Origin: JANNOG01 sp050329835
Lineage (GTDB): Bacteria > Actinomycetota > Actinomycetes > Actinomycetales > JBBAYJ01
Reading direction: 5' to 3'
NCBI GenBank assembly: GCA_050329835.1
Contig: JBHJOJ010000022.1
Location: 31,398 to 95,397, forward strand
Length of the DNA: 64,000 nucleotides
Shown here: positions 1 through 7,964 of the stretch, in pieces
How the letters are laid out: each line of letters opens with the position of its first letter
Numbering within the stretch: the stretch's first letter is position 1
Program-made: the position numbers and the translations under genes
The notes under the pieces: generated by a model
What the model saw: the letters and a program-made list of their open reading frames with translations, nothing else
Database searches by the model: none
What the model was told of the DNA's origin: nothing

Positions 1-289
1 CCGCCTCGGTCCCGGCGAGTTCGACGAGGTCGCCGAGGAGGCCGACGGGATCCGGTTGCGTCGTCGCGTCGAGGACGATGCCGACGTCCAGGTCATGGGC
101 GTCGGTCTCGCCCCGGGCGGCACTGCCGAACACCGTGAGGACCCGGATCCCATGGCGACGGCAGAACTCACCCAGTTCCCCCGACTCCGCGGCGGCGCGG
201 AGTCGTCGCAGCCCCGCCGGGACCCCGGCCATCGCGTCGGTCGCGTCGGTCGCGTCGGTCGCGGTCACGGTCCCCACGATGCCATCCAT
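1..289 (-). CDS. Nucleotidyltransferase (MNT-like), 3' end outside window
   Basis: The reverse strand reads an open frame to the left edge with a minimal-nucleotidyltransferase core: FGSAARGETDAHDLDVGIVL, matching the G-S-x(n)-D-x-D metal-binding signature. Such proteins transfer nucleotides to substrates and are often one half of MNT/HEPN toxin-antitoxin pairs. The partner, if any, would lie outside the window. The frame has no stop here, so length is unknown. The start is uncertain: ATG at 289 includes an ATD-ATD-ATD stretch encoded by 9-base tandem repeats, and a second in-frame ATG at 232 skips it. Neither has a convincing ribosome site. Confidence 0.7.
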   Translation of the reverse strand, partial: MDGIVGTVTATDATDATDAMAGVPAGLRRLRAAAESGELGEFCRRHGIRVLTVFGSAARGETDAHDLDVGIVLDATTQPDPVGLLGDLVELAGTEA

Positions 290-360
290 CAGCGGGCTGC
301 GGCCGCGTCGCGGTCGGCCCGTGCCGGCCGTGTCCGACCCCCGCGCCATCCTCCCGGGCC

Positions 361-897
361 ATGACCGCCGGGACCCAGAGGACGACCGTTCGACGTGCGA
401 CCGACGCCATTGCCGCGACCACCCTGCAGTGGCTGCGGGGCGAGCGGAGCGGGACGCCGTGGAACCTCGGCCCGCCCGACCCCGAGACGTGGCCCCTGGT
501 GGAGGACCTGATCCGGATCAACGAGGCGGGACTGGCGACCCTGTCGTCCCAGCCGGGGATGCGGGGCGAGTTCCACGGCCTGCACGTCGAGCAGCGGGCC
601 TACGTGGACGGCGTCGCCGACTTCCCCCTCGCCCGCATGATCGTGGACGTCGCGGCGGGCACGGACCTCATGGCCATGGCGCTGCCGGTGATGCAGGACG
701 CCGCGATCTCGGTGGCGGTCTCCCGCGGGGCGGCGGGCAACCACACCTGGGGGGACGTCGAGCGGGCGCACGACGTGGTCGAGGTGGTGTCGCCGGAGGT
801 GGTCGACTGGCGGGATGCCTGGAAGGTGCTCGTCGTCGACCCCGAATGGGGCCGGCCCCGCGCGCTGTGGGACCTGCTCCGCTCGATCACCGGATGA
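361..897 (+). CDS. Hypothetical protein resembling the DUF6919 family
   Basis: A 178-residue soluble protein. The order TTLQWLRGE, PLVEDLIRINEAGLAT, SSQPG, then EQRAYVDGVAD recalls actinobacterial DUF6919 proteins, whose function is unknown. There is no signal peptide or membrane segment. It starts 71 bases from, and diverges from, the nucleotidyltransferase start, so they may share a promoter region. The family link is from recall of the motif pattern and is moderate; the reading frame itself is convincing because it is long and has protein-like composition unlike its shadow frames. Confidence 0.7.
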   Translation: MTAGTQRTTVRRATDAIAATTLQWLRGERSGTPWNLGPPDPETWPLVEDLIRINEAGLATLSSQPGMRGEFHGLHVEQRAYVDGVADFPLARMIVDVAAGTDLMAMALPVMQDAAISVAVSRGAAGNHTWGDVERAHDVVEVVSPEVVDWRDAWKVLVVDPEWGRPRALWDLLRSITG

Positions 898-924
898 GCG
901 GTCCCGCGGCGGCGCCCCACCGGT

Positions 925-1226
925 TCAGCCGCGCAACCAGACGCAGGCGTAGTGGGGGATGATCCTCGTGTTGAGATACCGGCCCGGGCTGCCCGCCTCG
1001 AGCAGGCCGTCCACCTCCTCGTACGGCACCTCGCGGTACCGGTACAGCGCACCCCGACGAACTCGACGTCGAGGTCCCTGGTCGCGGCGTCGTAGGCGAC
1101 GGCTGCGACGACCGAGGAGGTCAGCGGAATCCGTTCCACCCGTGCCCGCTCCGTGTCCGGCACGTGCACAGCACACCACCGACCGCCCGTCAGGTCCAGG
1201 CGAGCGGGCCGCCGGGTCTGGGTCAC
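925..1226 (-). pseudogene. KTSC-domain protein, frameshifted
   Basis: The first part, from GTG 1226, reads IPLTSSVVAAVAYDAATRDL then DVEFVG. The expected continuation ALYRYREVPYEEVDGLLEAG and then YLNTRIIPHYACVWLRG lies in another frame and ends at 925. Together they form a complete KTSC domain (Lys-Tyr-Ser-Cys-type domain of about 60 residues, thought to bind nucleic acid). The two frames join if one base is restored in the C run at 1052-1055, giving FVGGALYRYR. So this is either a fresh pseudogene or an assembly indel in a homopolymer. Confidence 0.75.
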
Positions 1227-1302
1227 GTGTCGAGGTTTTCGCCACGACGTCCCCCGGGAGGAAGCGGATCGGCGCCGGGAGCGGGCGACCCGCCGCCTTC
1301 TT

Positions 1303-1320
1303 CTTGACTGATTCCAGATT
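1303..1320 (+). promoter_or_regulatory. Probable FurA operator/promoter
   Basis: An AT-rich island, cttgactgattccagatt, sits 20-37 bases upstream of the furA start in otherwise very GC-rich DNA. It resembles, from memory, the AT-rich furA operator described upstream of mycobacterial furA-katG. The TTGACT could act as a -35 element. Autoregulation by FurA with oxidative derepression is the expected logic. Confidence 0.6.
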
Positions 1321-1339
1321 CGCGAGGAAGACTCGGCTC

Positions 1340-1807
1340 GTGCTCGAAGCCCCGGACGCCGGCGGGTTCGACGCCGAGGCCCTGCTCCGCGGGGCGGGGC
1401 TGCGTGTCACCCGGCCCCGGCTCGCCGTGCTCGGCGCCGTCCACCGGCACCCGCACTCCGACACCGACACGATCATCCGGCTGGTGCGCGAGGACCTCGG
1501 CGAGGTCTCGCACCAGGCCGTCTACGACGTGCTCCGGGTGCTCACCGCGGCCGGCCTGGCCCGGCGCATCGTGCCGGCGGGGTCCGTCGCCCGCTACGAG
1601 TCGCGGGTGGGGGACAACCACCACCACCTGGTCTGCCGGTCGTGCGGGTCGATCGTCGACGTCGACTGCGCGACCGGGGCCGCCCCCTGCCTGACCGCTG
1701 CCGCCGACCACGGCTTCGCCGTCGACGAGGCCGAGGTCGTCTACTGGGGCACCTGCCCCACCTGCACCGTCGGCGCTGCTGTCGGCAGCGCTGCTGCTCG
1801 CCCCTGA
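1340..1807 (+). CDS. furA: FurA-type transcriptional regulator
   Basis: A 155-residue Fur-family repressor. It has an N-terminal winged helix (about residues 15-85, LRVTRPRLAVLGAV ... SHQAVYDVLRVL), the metal-sensing segment GDNHHHLVCRSCG (His94-96, Cys99, Cys102) and a second cysteine pair CPTC (Cys139, Cys142) for structural zinc. GTG 1340 was chosen because an AGGAAG ribosome site lies 9 bases upstream and the protein then has the usual Fur length. It sits 31 bases upstream of katG on the same strand, the standard furA-katG operon in which FurA represses the catalase-peroxidase until peroxide oxidises it. Confidence 0.93.
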   Translation: MLEAPDAGGFDAEALLRGAGLRVTRPRLAVLGAVHRHPHSDTDTIIRLVREDLGEVSHQAVYDVLRVLTAAGLARRIVPAGSVARYESRVGDNHHHLVCRSCGSIVDVDCATGAAPCLTAAADHGFAVDEAEVVYWGTCPTCTVGAAVGSAAARP

Positions 1808-1838
1808 CGTCACCAGCACCCACGAAGGAGAGGATCGC

Positions 1839-4049
1839 GTGACCGACACCTCCGCACCCCCGGGACAGGACCAGCAGAGCCAGGGCGGGTGCCCCGTCGC
1901 CCAGACCGGCCCCGCCGCGCGCGCCAACCGCGACTGGTGGCCGAACGCGGTGGACGTGAGCGTCCTGCACCGCAATCCGGCCGCCGGGAACCCGATGGGC
2001 TCCGACTACGAGTACGGCGCCGACTTCGAGACCCTCGACCTCGAGGCGGTGATGCGGGACATCGAGGAGGTCATGACGACCTCTCAGGACTGGTGGCCCG
2101 CCGACTACGGCCACTACGGCCCGCTGTTCATCCGGATGGCCTGGCACAGCGCCGGCACCTACCGGGTGCACGACGGCCGTGGCGGCGGCGGCACCGGCCA
2201 GCAGCGGTTCGCCCCCCTCAACAGCTGGCCGGACAACACGAACCTCGACAAGGCGCGGCTGCTGCTGTGGCCGGTCAAGAAGAAGTACGGCGAGAAGCTG
2301 TCGTGGGGCGACCTCATGATCCTCGCCGGGAACGCGGCGCTGGAGTCGATGGGGTTCCGGACGTTCGGGTTCGGCGGCGGGCGCGAGGACGCCTGGGAGC
2401 CGCAGGAGGTCAACTGGGGCGCCGAGGCCGAGTGGCTGGGCGACACCCGTTACAGCGGGGACCGGGCCCTGGCCAACCCGCTGGCGGCGGTCCAGATGGG
2501 CCTCATCTACGTCAACCCCGAGGGCCCCAACGGCCGCCCCGACCCGGTCGCCTCGGCCCGGGACATCCGCGAGACGTTCGCCCGGATGGCGATGAACGAC
2601 GAGGAGACCGTCGCCCTCGTCGCCGGCGGCCACACCTTCGGCAAGACCCACGGCGCGGCGCCCGACAGCGCGCTCGGCCGCGAGCCGGAGGGCGCCCCCA
2701 TCCACGCCATGGGCCGGGGCTGGCAGAGCACGCACGGCACGGGCATGGGCGCCGACACCATCACCAGCGGGCTCGAGGGCGCCTGGACGCCGACGCCGAC
2801 CCAGTGGGACATGACGTACTTCGACATGCTGTTCGGCTACGAGTGGGAGCTCACCGAGAGCCCCGCCGGCGCCAAGCAGTGGAAGCCGACCGACCCGGCG
2901 GCGGCCGAACTCGTGCCGGACGCCCACGTCCCGGGCAGGCGGCACGCGCCGATGATGGCGACGACGGACCTGGCGCTGCGGTACGACCCGGTCTACGAGA
3001 AGATCTCCCGCCGGTTCCACGCGAACCCCGAGGAGTTCGCCGACGCCTTCGCCCGGGCCTGGTTCAAGCTCACCCACCGCGACATGGGGCCGATCGCCCG
3101 CTATCGCGGACCGTGGGTGCCGACCGAGCAGCTGATCTGGCAGGACCCGGTCCCGCCGGTGACGCACGACCTGGTCGGTGACGCCGAGATCGCGGAACTC
3201 AAGGACGCTGTCCTCGCGACGGAGTTGTCGGTGTCCGACCTGGTCTTCACGGCGTGGGCGTCGGCGTCGACGTTCCGGGGCACCGACCGCCGCGGCGGCG
3301 CCAACGGCGCCCGGATCCGCCTGGAGCCGCAGCGGCAGTGGGACGTCAACGACCCGGCCCGCCTGGAGCGGGTGCTGTCGGTGCTCGAGGGCGTCCGGCA
3401 GCGATTCGACGCCGGCCGCACCGACGGCAAGCGGATCTCGCTGGCGGACCTCATCGTGTTGGGCGGCTGCGCGGCGGTCGAGAAGGCGGCCCGCGACGCC
3501 GGCCACGACGTCACGGTCCCGTTCACGCCGGGCCGGACCGACGCCACGTCGGAGACGACGGACGCCGAGTCGTTCCAGTGGCTGGAGCCGGTCGCCGACG
3601 GGTTCCGGAACTACCTGGGCAAGGGCGCGGACCGGCCGACGGAGCAGCTGCTCGTCGACCGGGCCGAGTTCCTCACCCTGACGGCGCCGGAGCTCACCGT
3701 GCTGCTGGGCGGGCTGCGGGTGCTGGACGCCAACACCCAGCGGTCGCAGCACGGCGTGCTGACCGACCGGCCCGGCGTGCTGACGAACGACTTCTTCGTC
3801 AACGTGCTGGACTTCAGCACCGCCTGGCAGCCGGTGTCGGAGGGCGAGGAGGTCTTCGAGGGCCGCGACGCGTCCGGTGCGGTGCGCTGGACCGCGACCC
3901 GGGCCGACCTGATCTTCGGGGCGCACTCGCAGTTGCGCGCCCTGGCCGAGGTCTACTCCAGCGGCAACGCCGAGCCGAAGTTCGTCCGCGACTTCGTCGC
4001 CGCCTGGGACAAGGTCATGATGCTCGACCGTTTCGAGACCCGCCGCTGA
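1839..4049 (+). CDS. katG: Catalase-peroxidase KatG
   Basis: A 736-residue class I haem catalase-peroxidase, the usual length. It removes hydrogen peroxide by catalase and broad peroxidase activity. The distal site is RMAWHSAGTYR (Arg99, Trp102, His103). The proximal haem ligand is His265 in VAGGHTFGKTHGA. Tyr224 in IYVNPEGP and Met250 in RMAMND are positioned to form the Trp-Tyr-Met adduct needed for catalase activity. The second, haem-free domain follows to the C terminus. GTG start with GGAGAGG upstream. It is the second gene of furA-katG and ends before a strong hairpin. Confidence 0.97.
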   Translation: MTDTSAPPGQDQQSQGGCPVAQTGPAARANRDWWPNAVDVSVLHRNPAAGNPMGSDYEYGADFETLDLEAVMRDIEEVMTTSQDWWPADYGHYGPLFIRMAWHSAGTYRVHDGRGGGGTGQQRFAPLNSWPDNTNLDKARLLLWPVKKKYGEKLSWGDLMILAGNAALESMGFRTFGFGGGREDAWEPQEVNWGAEAEWLGDTRYSGDRALANPLAAVQMGLIYVNPEGPNGRPDPVASARDIRETFARMAMNDEETVALVAGGHTFGKTHGAAPDSALGREPEGAPIHAMGRGWQSTHGTGMGADTITSGLEGAWTPTPTQWDMTYFDMLFGYEWELTESPAGAKQWKPTDPAAAELVPDAHVPGRRHAPMMATTDLALRYDPVYEKISRRFHANPEEFADAFARAWFKLTHRDMGPIARYRGPWVPTEQLIWQDPVPPVTHDLVGDAEIAELKDAVLATELSVSDLVFTAWASASTFRGTDRRGGANGARIRLEPQRQWDVNDPARLERVLSVLEGVRQRFDAGRTDGKRISLADLIVLGGCAAVEKAARDAGHDVTVPFTPGRTDATSETTDAESFQWLEPVADGFRNYLGKGADRPTEQLLVDRAEFLTLTAPELTVLLGGLRVLDANTQRSQHGVLTDRPGVLTNDFFVNVLDFSTAWQPVSEGEEVFEGRDASGAVRWTATRADLIFGAHSQLRALAEVYSSGNAEPKFVRDFVAAWDKVMMLDRFETRR

Positions 4050-4074
4050 GCCCTCGCCGCTGACCCGCTACCCG

Positions 4075-4133
4075 CGGAACTCCACCATCCGCACGGTCGC
4101 TCCTCTGGCGATCATGCGGATGGTGGAGTTCCG
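4075..4133. terminator. Strong inverted repeat between convergent genes
   Basis: Two perfectly complementary 19-base arms (4075-4093 and 4115-4133; left arm cggaactccaccatccgca) flank a 21-base loop. It lies between the stops of katG (+) and the nitroreductase gene (-), so it can form an equally stable hairpin in both transcripts and probably acts as a bidirectional terminator. No T run follows, as is common in actinobacteria. Confidence 0.7.
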
Positions 4134-4163
4134 TGGACCGGCCGGTCCCAGGGCCGCGCCCGG

Positions 4164-4616
4164 TCAGGCCCCCGACGACTCGGCGCGGGTGAGGACGAGG
4201 ACGGGGATGATCCGGTCGGTGCGGCGCTCGTAGTCCGCGAACCCGGGCATCGCTGCCGTGATCTCGGACCACAGGCGCTCGCGCTCCGAGCCCTGCGCCT
4301 CGGCGACGTCCACGGTGAACGTCTCGGTCCCGACCTCGACGCGCACCCGCGGGTGCGCCATGAGGTTGCGGTACCAGTCGGGGTGGGTGGGTGCCCCGGC
4401 CTTCGACGCCACGATGACGAGTCGGTCGCCGTCGGGGTGCCAGACCAGGGGAGTCACGCGCTCGGTGCCGGTCCGGGCCCCGACGTGGTGGACCAGGATC
4501 ATCCGCGCGCCCTCGAAGGGCCCGCCGACCCGGCCGCCGTTGGCACGGAACTCCTCGATCACCCGGGCGTTGAACTCGCTCACCGGGACGACAACCGCAG
4601 AGCCGGCCACGGTCAT
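4164..4616 (-). CDS. Deazaflavin (F420)-type nitroreductase family protein
   Basis: A 150-residue protein of the Ddn-like split beta-barrel family (deazaflavin-dependent nitroreductase). Characteristic segments are FRANGGRVGGPFEGARMILV, HHVGARTGTERVTPLVWHPD, APTHPDWYRNLMAHPRVRVE and a C-terminal YERRTDRIIPVLVL. Members use F420H2, or sometimes bind FMN or haem-related cofactors; the substrate cannot be told from sequence. Convergent with katG. The ATG at 4616 is followed by a variable 11-residue N terminus, as in homologues. Confidence 0.9.
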   Translation of the reverse strand: MTVAGSAVVVPVSEFNARVIEEFRANGGRVGGPFEGARMILVHHVGARTGTERVTPLVWHPDGDRLVIVASKAGAPTHPDWYRNLMAHPRVRVEVGTETFTVDVAEAQGSERERLWSEITAAMPGFADYERRTDRIIPVLVLTRAESSGA

Positions 4617-5374
4617 TCCGTCGGTCGTCCGGCGTGGCGTTCATCGTCCGGACATCTCGGGCTGTTAGACAGGCACAGAGGCAGGGCCCCCGCAGATACG
4701 AGCTGCAGGGACCCTGCCCGTTGTGCGACGCGGACCGTCGGCCGGCGAACCGGCCGCGCGGCCAGCGGGGTGACGCCCGCTCCCCGGGTGAGGTGCCGGC
4801 GGCCGAAGCCACCGGTCGTCTTCCCGAAGAACGCCTCGCCCGGTGCAGAGTGCACGCGCTCCCGCCGCCCCGTCACGGATGGCGCCTCCCGGCGAACCGG
4901 GGGGTGTGGACCGCTGCGTCCTCGGACCGTCCACTCCGACCTGCGGTGAAGGTCTTGGAGCCGATCTCTCGGGTCTCCGCCTCCCCACCGCCTGTCTCGG
5001 TGTGAGGAGGACTCTGCTCCCCCCGCGAGGGCGCCGCAAGCGATTCCCGGCAGGCCGTCGACCAGCGCTGTCCTCCGGTTCGGGCCCCGCCCTGTGCGCG
5101 AAAGGGCATCCGGCTGTGGATCCGTTGTGGACGAGCGCTCCTGGTGGCCACGTCATCCTTGCCGTGACATGTGGGCGACGGTTGTCCACAGCCTGTCGAC
5201 AAGGATCCGGAGACACCGTCACCAACGTCTCGCATCGTGAGAAGCGCCCGGGGAGGCGGGATCCCGGACGCCCGCGTCGGGCGTCCACGTGCCAGGCCAG
5301 AGCGGCCACCACGTCGTCCCACCCCGTGGTGTACCCGGCCCGCGTCTCCTCGCTGACGTCGAAGGGCACCCGGA
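4617..5374. other. Gene-poor intergenic stretch
   Basis: About 760 bases without a gene I can support. It contains an imperfect hairpin at 4680-4718. The reverse frame just below the helicase stop, from a GTG at 5369, looks protein-like for about 28 residues (PFDVSEETRAGYTTGWDDVV) but then degrades into a compositionally poor open frame with no family signature. It may be a tiny gene or the relic of one. A TTGTCCACA at 5182-5190 and two weaker matches nearby are discussed under rejected items. Confidence 0.5.
4680..4718. terminator. Imperfect GC-rich hairpin
   Basis: Arms 4680-4695 and 4703-4718 pair at 14 of 16 positions around a 7-base loop (atacgag). It lies upstream of the nitroreductase start and far downstream of the helicase stop, both on the reverse strand, so it could be a transcription terminator or a leader structure. 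No T tract. Confidence 0.4.
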
Positions 5375-7483
5375 TCAGGCGTCCCGCAGCCCCAGCCACA
5401 CGCCGTCCCTGGCCCGGGAGACGGCGACGTGGAGCAGCCGGCGTTCGTACTCGCACCGTTCGGCGTGGGCCTCGGCCGACTCGCCCTCCCGTCGGGGGCG
5501 GGGCAGGCGGTCGCGGTCCGGGATGCACACGTGGGAGAACTCCAGACCCTTGGACCGGTGGAAGGTCCCCACCTTGACCCGGTCGACCGGCACGCCGTCG
5601 TAGCCGCCGAGCCTGAGTACCGGCACGCCGCCACCGGCGAGGACGCCGCGCCAGTGTTCGGCGGAGGCGTTGGTGACCGTGAGCACCGCCATGTCCCCCC
5701 AGCGCACGCCGCCCTCGTGCAGCCGGCGCAGGTGCGCGAGCAGTCCCGCCCGCTGGTCGTCCGCGGTGGCGTGGCGTGCCTCGACCACGTCGCCGCCGGC
5801 GCGCTCCGCCTGCACCGCGCGCAGGCCGACCTCGCGTTCGGCGTCCAGGTCGTGGAAGGCGTCCTGGACCACGACGTTCAACGAGTACCGGAGGATCGCC
5901 TCGCGGTTGCGGTAGTTGGTGGTGAGGACCGTCGACCGCCCCTGCACGCTGAGACCGGCCTCGGCCAGCGTGAAGCCTCCCCGATAGATCGCCTGCTGGC
6001 CGTCCCCGACGAGCAGCAGGCCGTCCGGCGCGGTTCCGACCAGTGCGTGCAGCAGCCGCAGCCCCACGCAGCTGATGTCCTGGACCTCGTCGACGACGAC
6101 GGCGTCGACGCGGTGGCCGGCCGGTTCCTCACGCACCAGGTCCAGGGCCGCCGTCAGCAGGTCGTGGAAGTCGACGACGCCGCGGTCGGCCTTCAGCTGC
6201 TCGTAGTGTTCGTACAGTCGCCACACGGCCCGCCGGTGCACCGGTTGGAGCGGAGTGGCTCGTCCCACCCGGGGCAGCGTGAGGTAGGTGTCGAGGTCCG
6301 GCACCGCGCGGCCCTTGATGACATGGAGCACCTCGTCGTGCCAGTAGTCGACGCCGGTGTCCAGGTCGGCGAGCGGGGAGTCCCGGCCGACCCCGCCCCA
6401 GGCCCGGTTGAGCAACGTCCGGGGATCGACCGGGTCGAGATGGACGCCGTGGTCGGTGAGGATCTCGTAGGCCAGGGCGTGCACGGACGAGAAGCGCACC
6501 GACCCGGAGTCCGACGTCCGCAGCCTCGCGAACAGCGACTCCTGCACCCGGGCGAGGTTTCGGGTGTAGGAGGTCACGAGGACCCGCTTCCCACGGCCGG
6601 CCAGGTGCCCGGCGCGATGCAGCGCGACGACCGTCTTCCCGGTACCGGCGGCCCCGCGGATCCGCGCCGGGCCGGACCAGCTCCGGGCGATCAGGCGGGC
6701 CTGCGCCGGGTGGAGCCACGTCATCCACGACTCGACGGGTCCCTCCTGGGCGCGCGCGTAGATGACGGACCACAGGTCCTCGTCGTCCAGCAGGGCCAGC
6801 TGCGCCGGGTCGAGCCGCCGGCCGCGGTCGGCAGGCGGCCGAGCGGGGGCGGCGACGTCCATGGCGGGACAGCCCTCGTCCAGCGCCGCCTCCAGCACGG
6901 CCACCTGCTCGCCCGTCAGTCGTGGGCCGCGGCTCAGGAGGAACCGGAGCAGGTCCCCGTCACCCAGCACGGTCACCCGGCGGACCGGTGCGGCCAGGCC
7001 ACGGTGTCCCGTGACGACCAGCAGGGGCAGCACCGCAGTGGGCGCCAGGCCGGTGCCGGACAGCAGGTCGGCCACGGCGTCGGCCTGGGCGGCGACCGCT
7101 TGGACGTCGTCGGTGGCGTCGGCGTCACCGTGGCGGAGCCGGCCGTCCTCGACGACCACGTCGTGCCAGTGCTTGACGTCGATGACGAACACCCCGCCTG
7201 CGCCGACGACGATCACGTCGATGTTGGCGCGCCGCGTTCCCGGCCATCGCCGGTCCGCCAGGACGCGCCACCCGGCCTCCGGCATCTGCACCAGGAGCCG
7301 GGCCACCGCCTCCTCCGCCCGCCCCCCGACGTCCCAGGCTGCGGCCTCCCGGATCAGCCGCCGCTGCCGCGTCGTCAGGCAGGTGGCCAGGTCGCTCAGC
7401 CCGGCGCTCTCGCGGCGGAGCAGGGCGGCGTACGCGGAGGCGGACGACATGGCGGCGGAGGCGTGGGGTGCGTGCTCGACCAT
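5375..7483 (-). CDS. NERD-domain UvrD/Rep-like helicase
   Basis: A 702-residue protein. An N-terminal NERD (nuclease-related) domain spans about residues 52-150 (VGGRAEEAVARLL, DRRWPGTRRANIDVIVV, FVIDVKHW, with the D-x-K of the nuclease fold). A superfamily 1 helicase follows: Walker A GAAGTGKT, motif II VDEVQD, LLLVGDGQQAIYR, TTNYRN, and GTFHRSKGLEF near the C terminus, ending in VAVSRARDGVWLGL. ATG 7483 was preferred because a GAGG ribosome site precedes it; ATG 7450 is an alternative. NERD helicases are thought to process DNA ends or foreign DNA, but no biochemical role is assured. No partner gene is linked. Confidence 0.9.
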   Translation of the reverse strand: MVEHAPHASAAMSSASAYAALLRRESAGLSDLATCLTTRQRRLIREAAAWDVGGRAEEAVARLLVQMPEAGWRVLADRRWPGTRRANIDVIVVGAGGVFVIDVKHWHDVVVEDGRLRHGDADATDDVQAVAAQADAVADLLSGTGLAPTAVLPLLVVTGHRGLAAPVRRVTVLGDGDLLRFLLSRGPRLTGEQVAVLEAALDEGCPAMDVAAPARPPADRGRRLDPAQLALLDDEDLWSVIYARAQEGPVESWMTWLHPAQARLIARSWSGPARIRGAAGTGKTVVALHRAGHLAGRGKRVLVTSYTRNLARVQESLFARLRTSDSGSVRFSSVHALAYEILTDHGVHLDPVDPRTLLNRAWGGVGRDSPLADLDTGVDYWHDEVLHVIKGRAVPDLDTYLTLPRVGRATPLQPVHRRAVWRLYEHYEQLKADRGVVDFHDLLTAALDLVREEPAGHRVDAVVVDEVQDISCVGLRLLHALVGTAPDGLLLVGDGQQAIYRGGFTLAEAGLSVQGRSTVLTTNYRNREAILRYSLNVVVQDAFHDLDAEREVGLRAVQAERAGGDVVEARHATADDQRAGLLAHLRRLHEGGVRWGDMAVLTVTNASAEHWRGVLAGGGVPVLRLGGYDGVPVDRVKVGTFHRSKGLEFSHVCIPDRDRLPRPRREGESAEAHAERCEYERRLLHVAVSRARDGVWLGLRDA

Positions 7484-7658
7484 CTCGTCCTCGCTCCCGG
7501 AACCCTGACCAGGGGTTCCGCTGTCCAGTATCGGCACGTACCGGACATCGCTGGAGGTCGCGAGGGGATCTTGCCCGTCGGTGTCCCGTCGTTCACCCGG
7601 ACGGGCACCGACCGGCCGCCGGCGTCGAGCGGCGGGCCGTCGCGAGCAGGAGGCCCTC

Positions 7659-7820
7659 GTGCTGGTCGCCGTGGCGCGGCGCTCGGGCCGCAGCATCCGC
7701 CCCGAGGGCCGGGCGTGGCTGCGGGCCGCCGTCCGGGCCTGCGCGGACGGGCCGAGGCTGCTCGGTGTGCACGTCATCACGCCGGAGGGCTCGCGGGAGG
7801 TACCGGCGCAGGATGTCTGA
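7659..7820 (+). CDS. Possible small protein, 53 residues
   Basis: A GTG start with a near-ideal AGGAGG five bases upstream opens a 53-codon frame with balanced, protein-like composition (LVAVARRSGRSIRPEGRAWL and LLGVHVITPEGSREV). I do not recognise the family. It lies in the 480-base gap between the divergent helicase and the secreted SH3b protein. The rest of that gap shows nothing else I can support. Confidence 0.4.
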   Translation: MLVAVARRSGRSIRPEGRAWLRAAVRACADGPRLLGVHVITPEGSREVPAQDV

Positions 7821-7964
7821 GCTGGAGTGATACACCCCGGATGGGGGTGATCGCCGTCCGGTGCCAGGGGCTCGTCGACGGCAGGTCGGCCAGCCGGTTC
7901 CCCCAGTTTGGTCACGGTGCGGTTACGATGCCGCGTCCGTCGCACCCGACCAGGAAGATCGCTC

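Noticed and set aside
1542..3926. Very long reverse-strand frame opposite katG
   Set aside because: It is the antisense shadow of furA-katG in GC-rich DNA: Arg/Gly/Val-rich composition and no family signature.
5110..5195. Cluster of DnaA-box-like sequences (TTGTCCACA at 5182-5190, weaker matches at about 5114 and 5125)
   Set aside because: One exact and two partial matches are not enough, and no dnaA, dnaN, parA or gidA genes are nearby, so an origin is not supported.
5290..5528. Possible gene reading PFDVSEETRAGYTTGWDDVV downstream of the helicase
   Set aside because: Only about 28 residues look coding, the start is weak and the frame runs on without a stop into poor composition; kept as an observation, not called as a gene.
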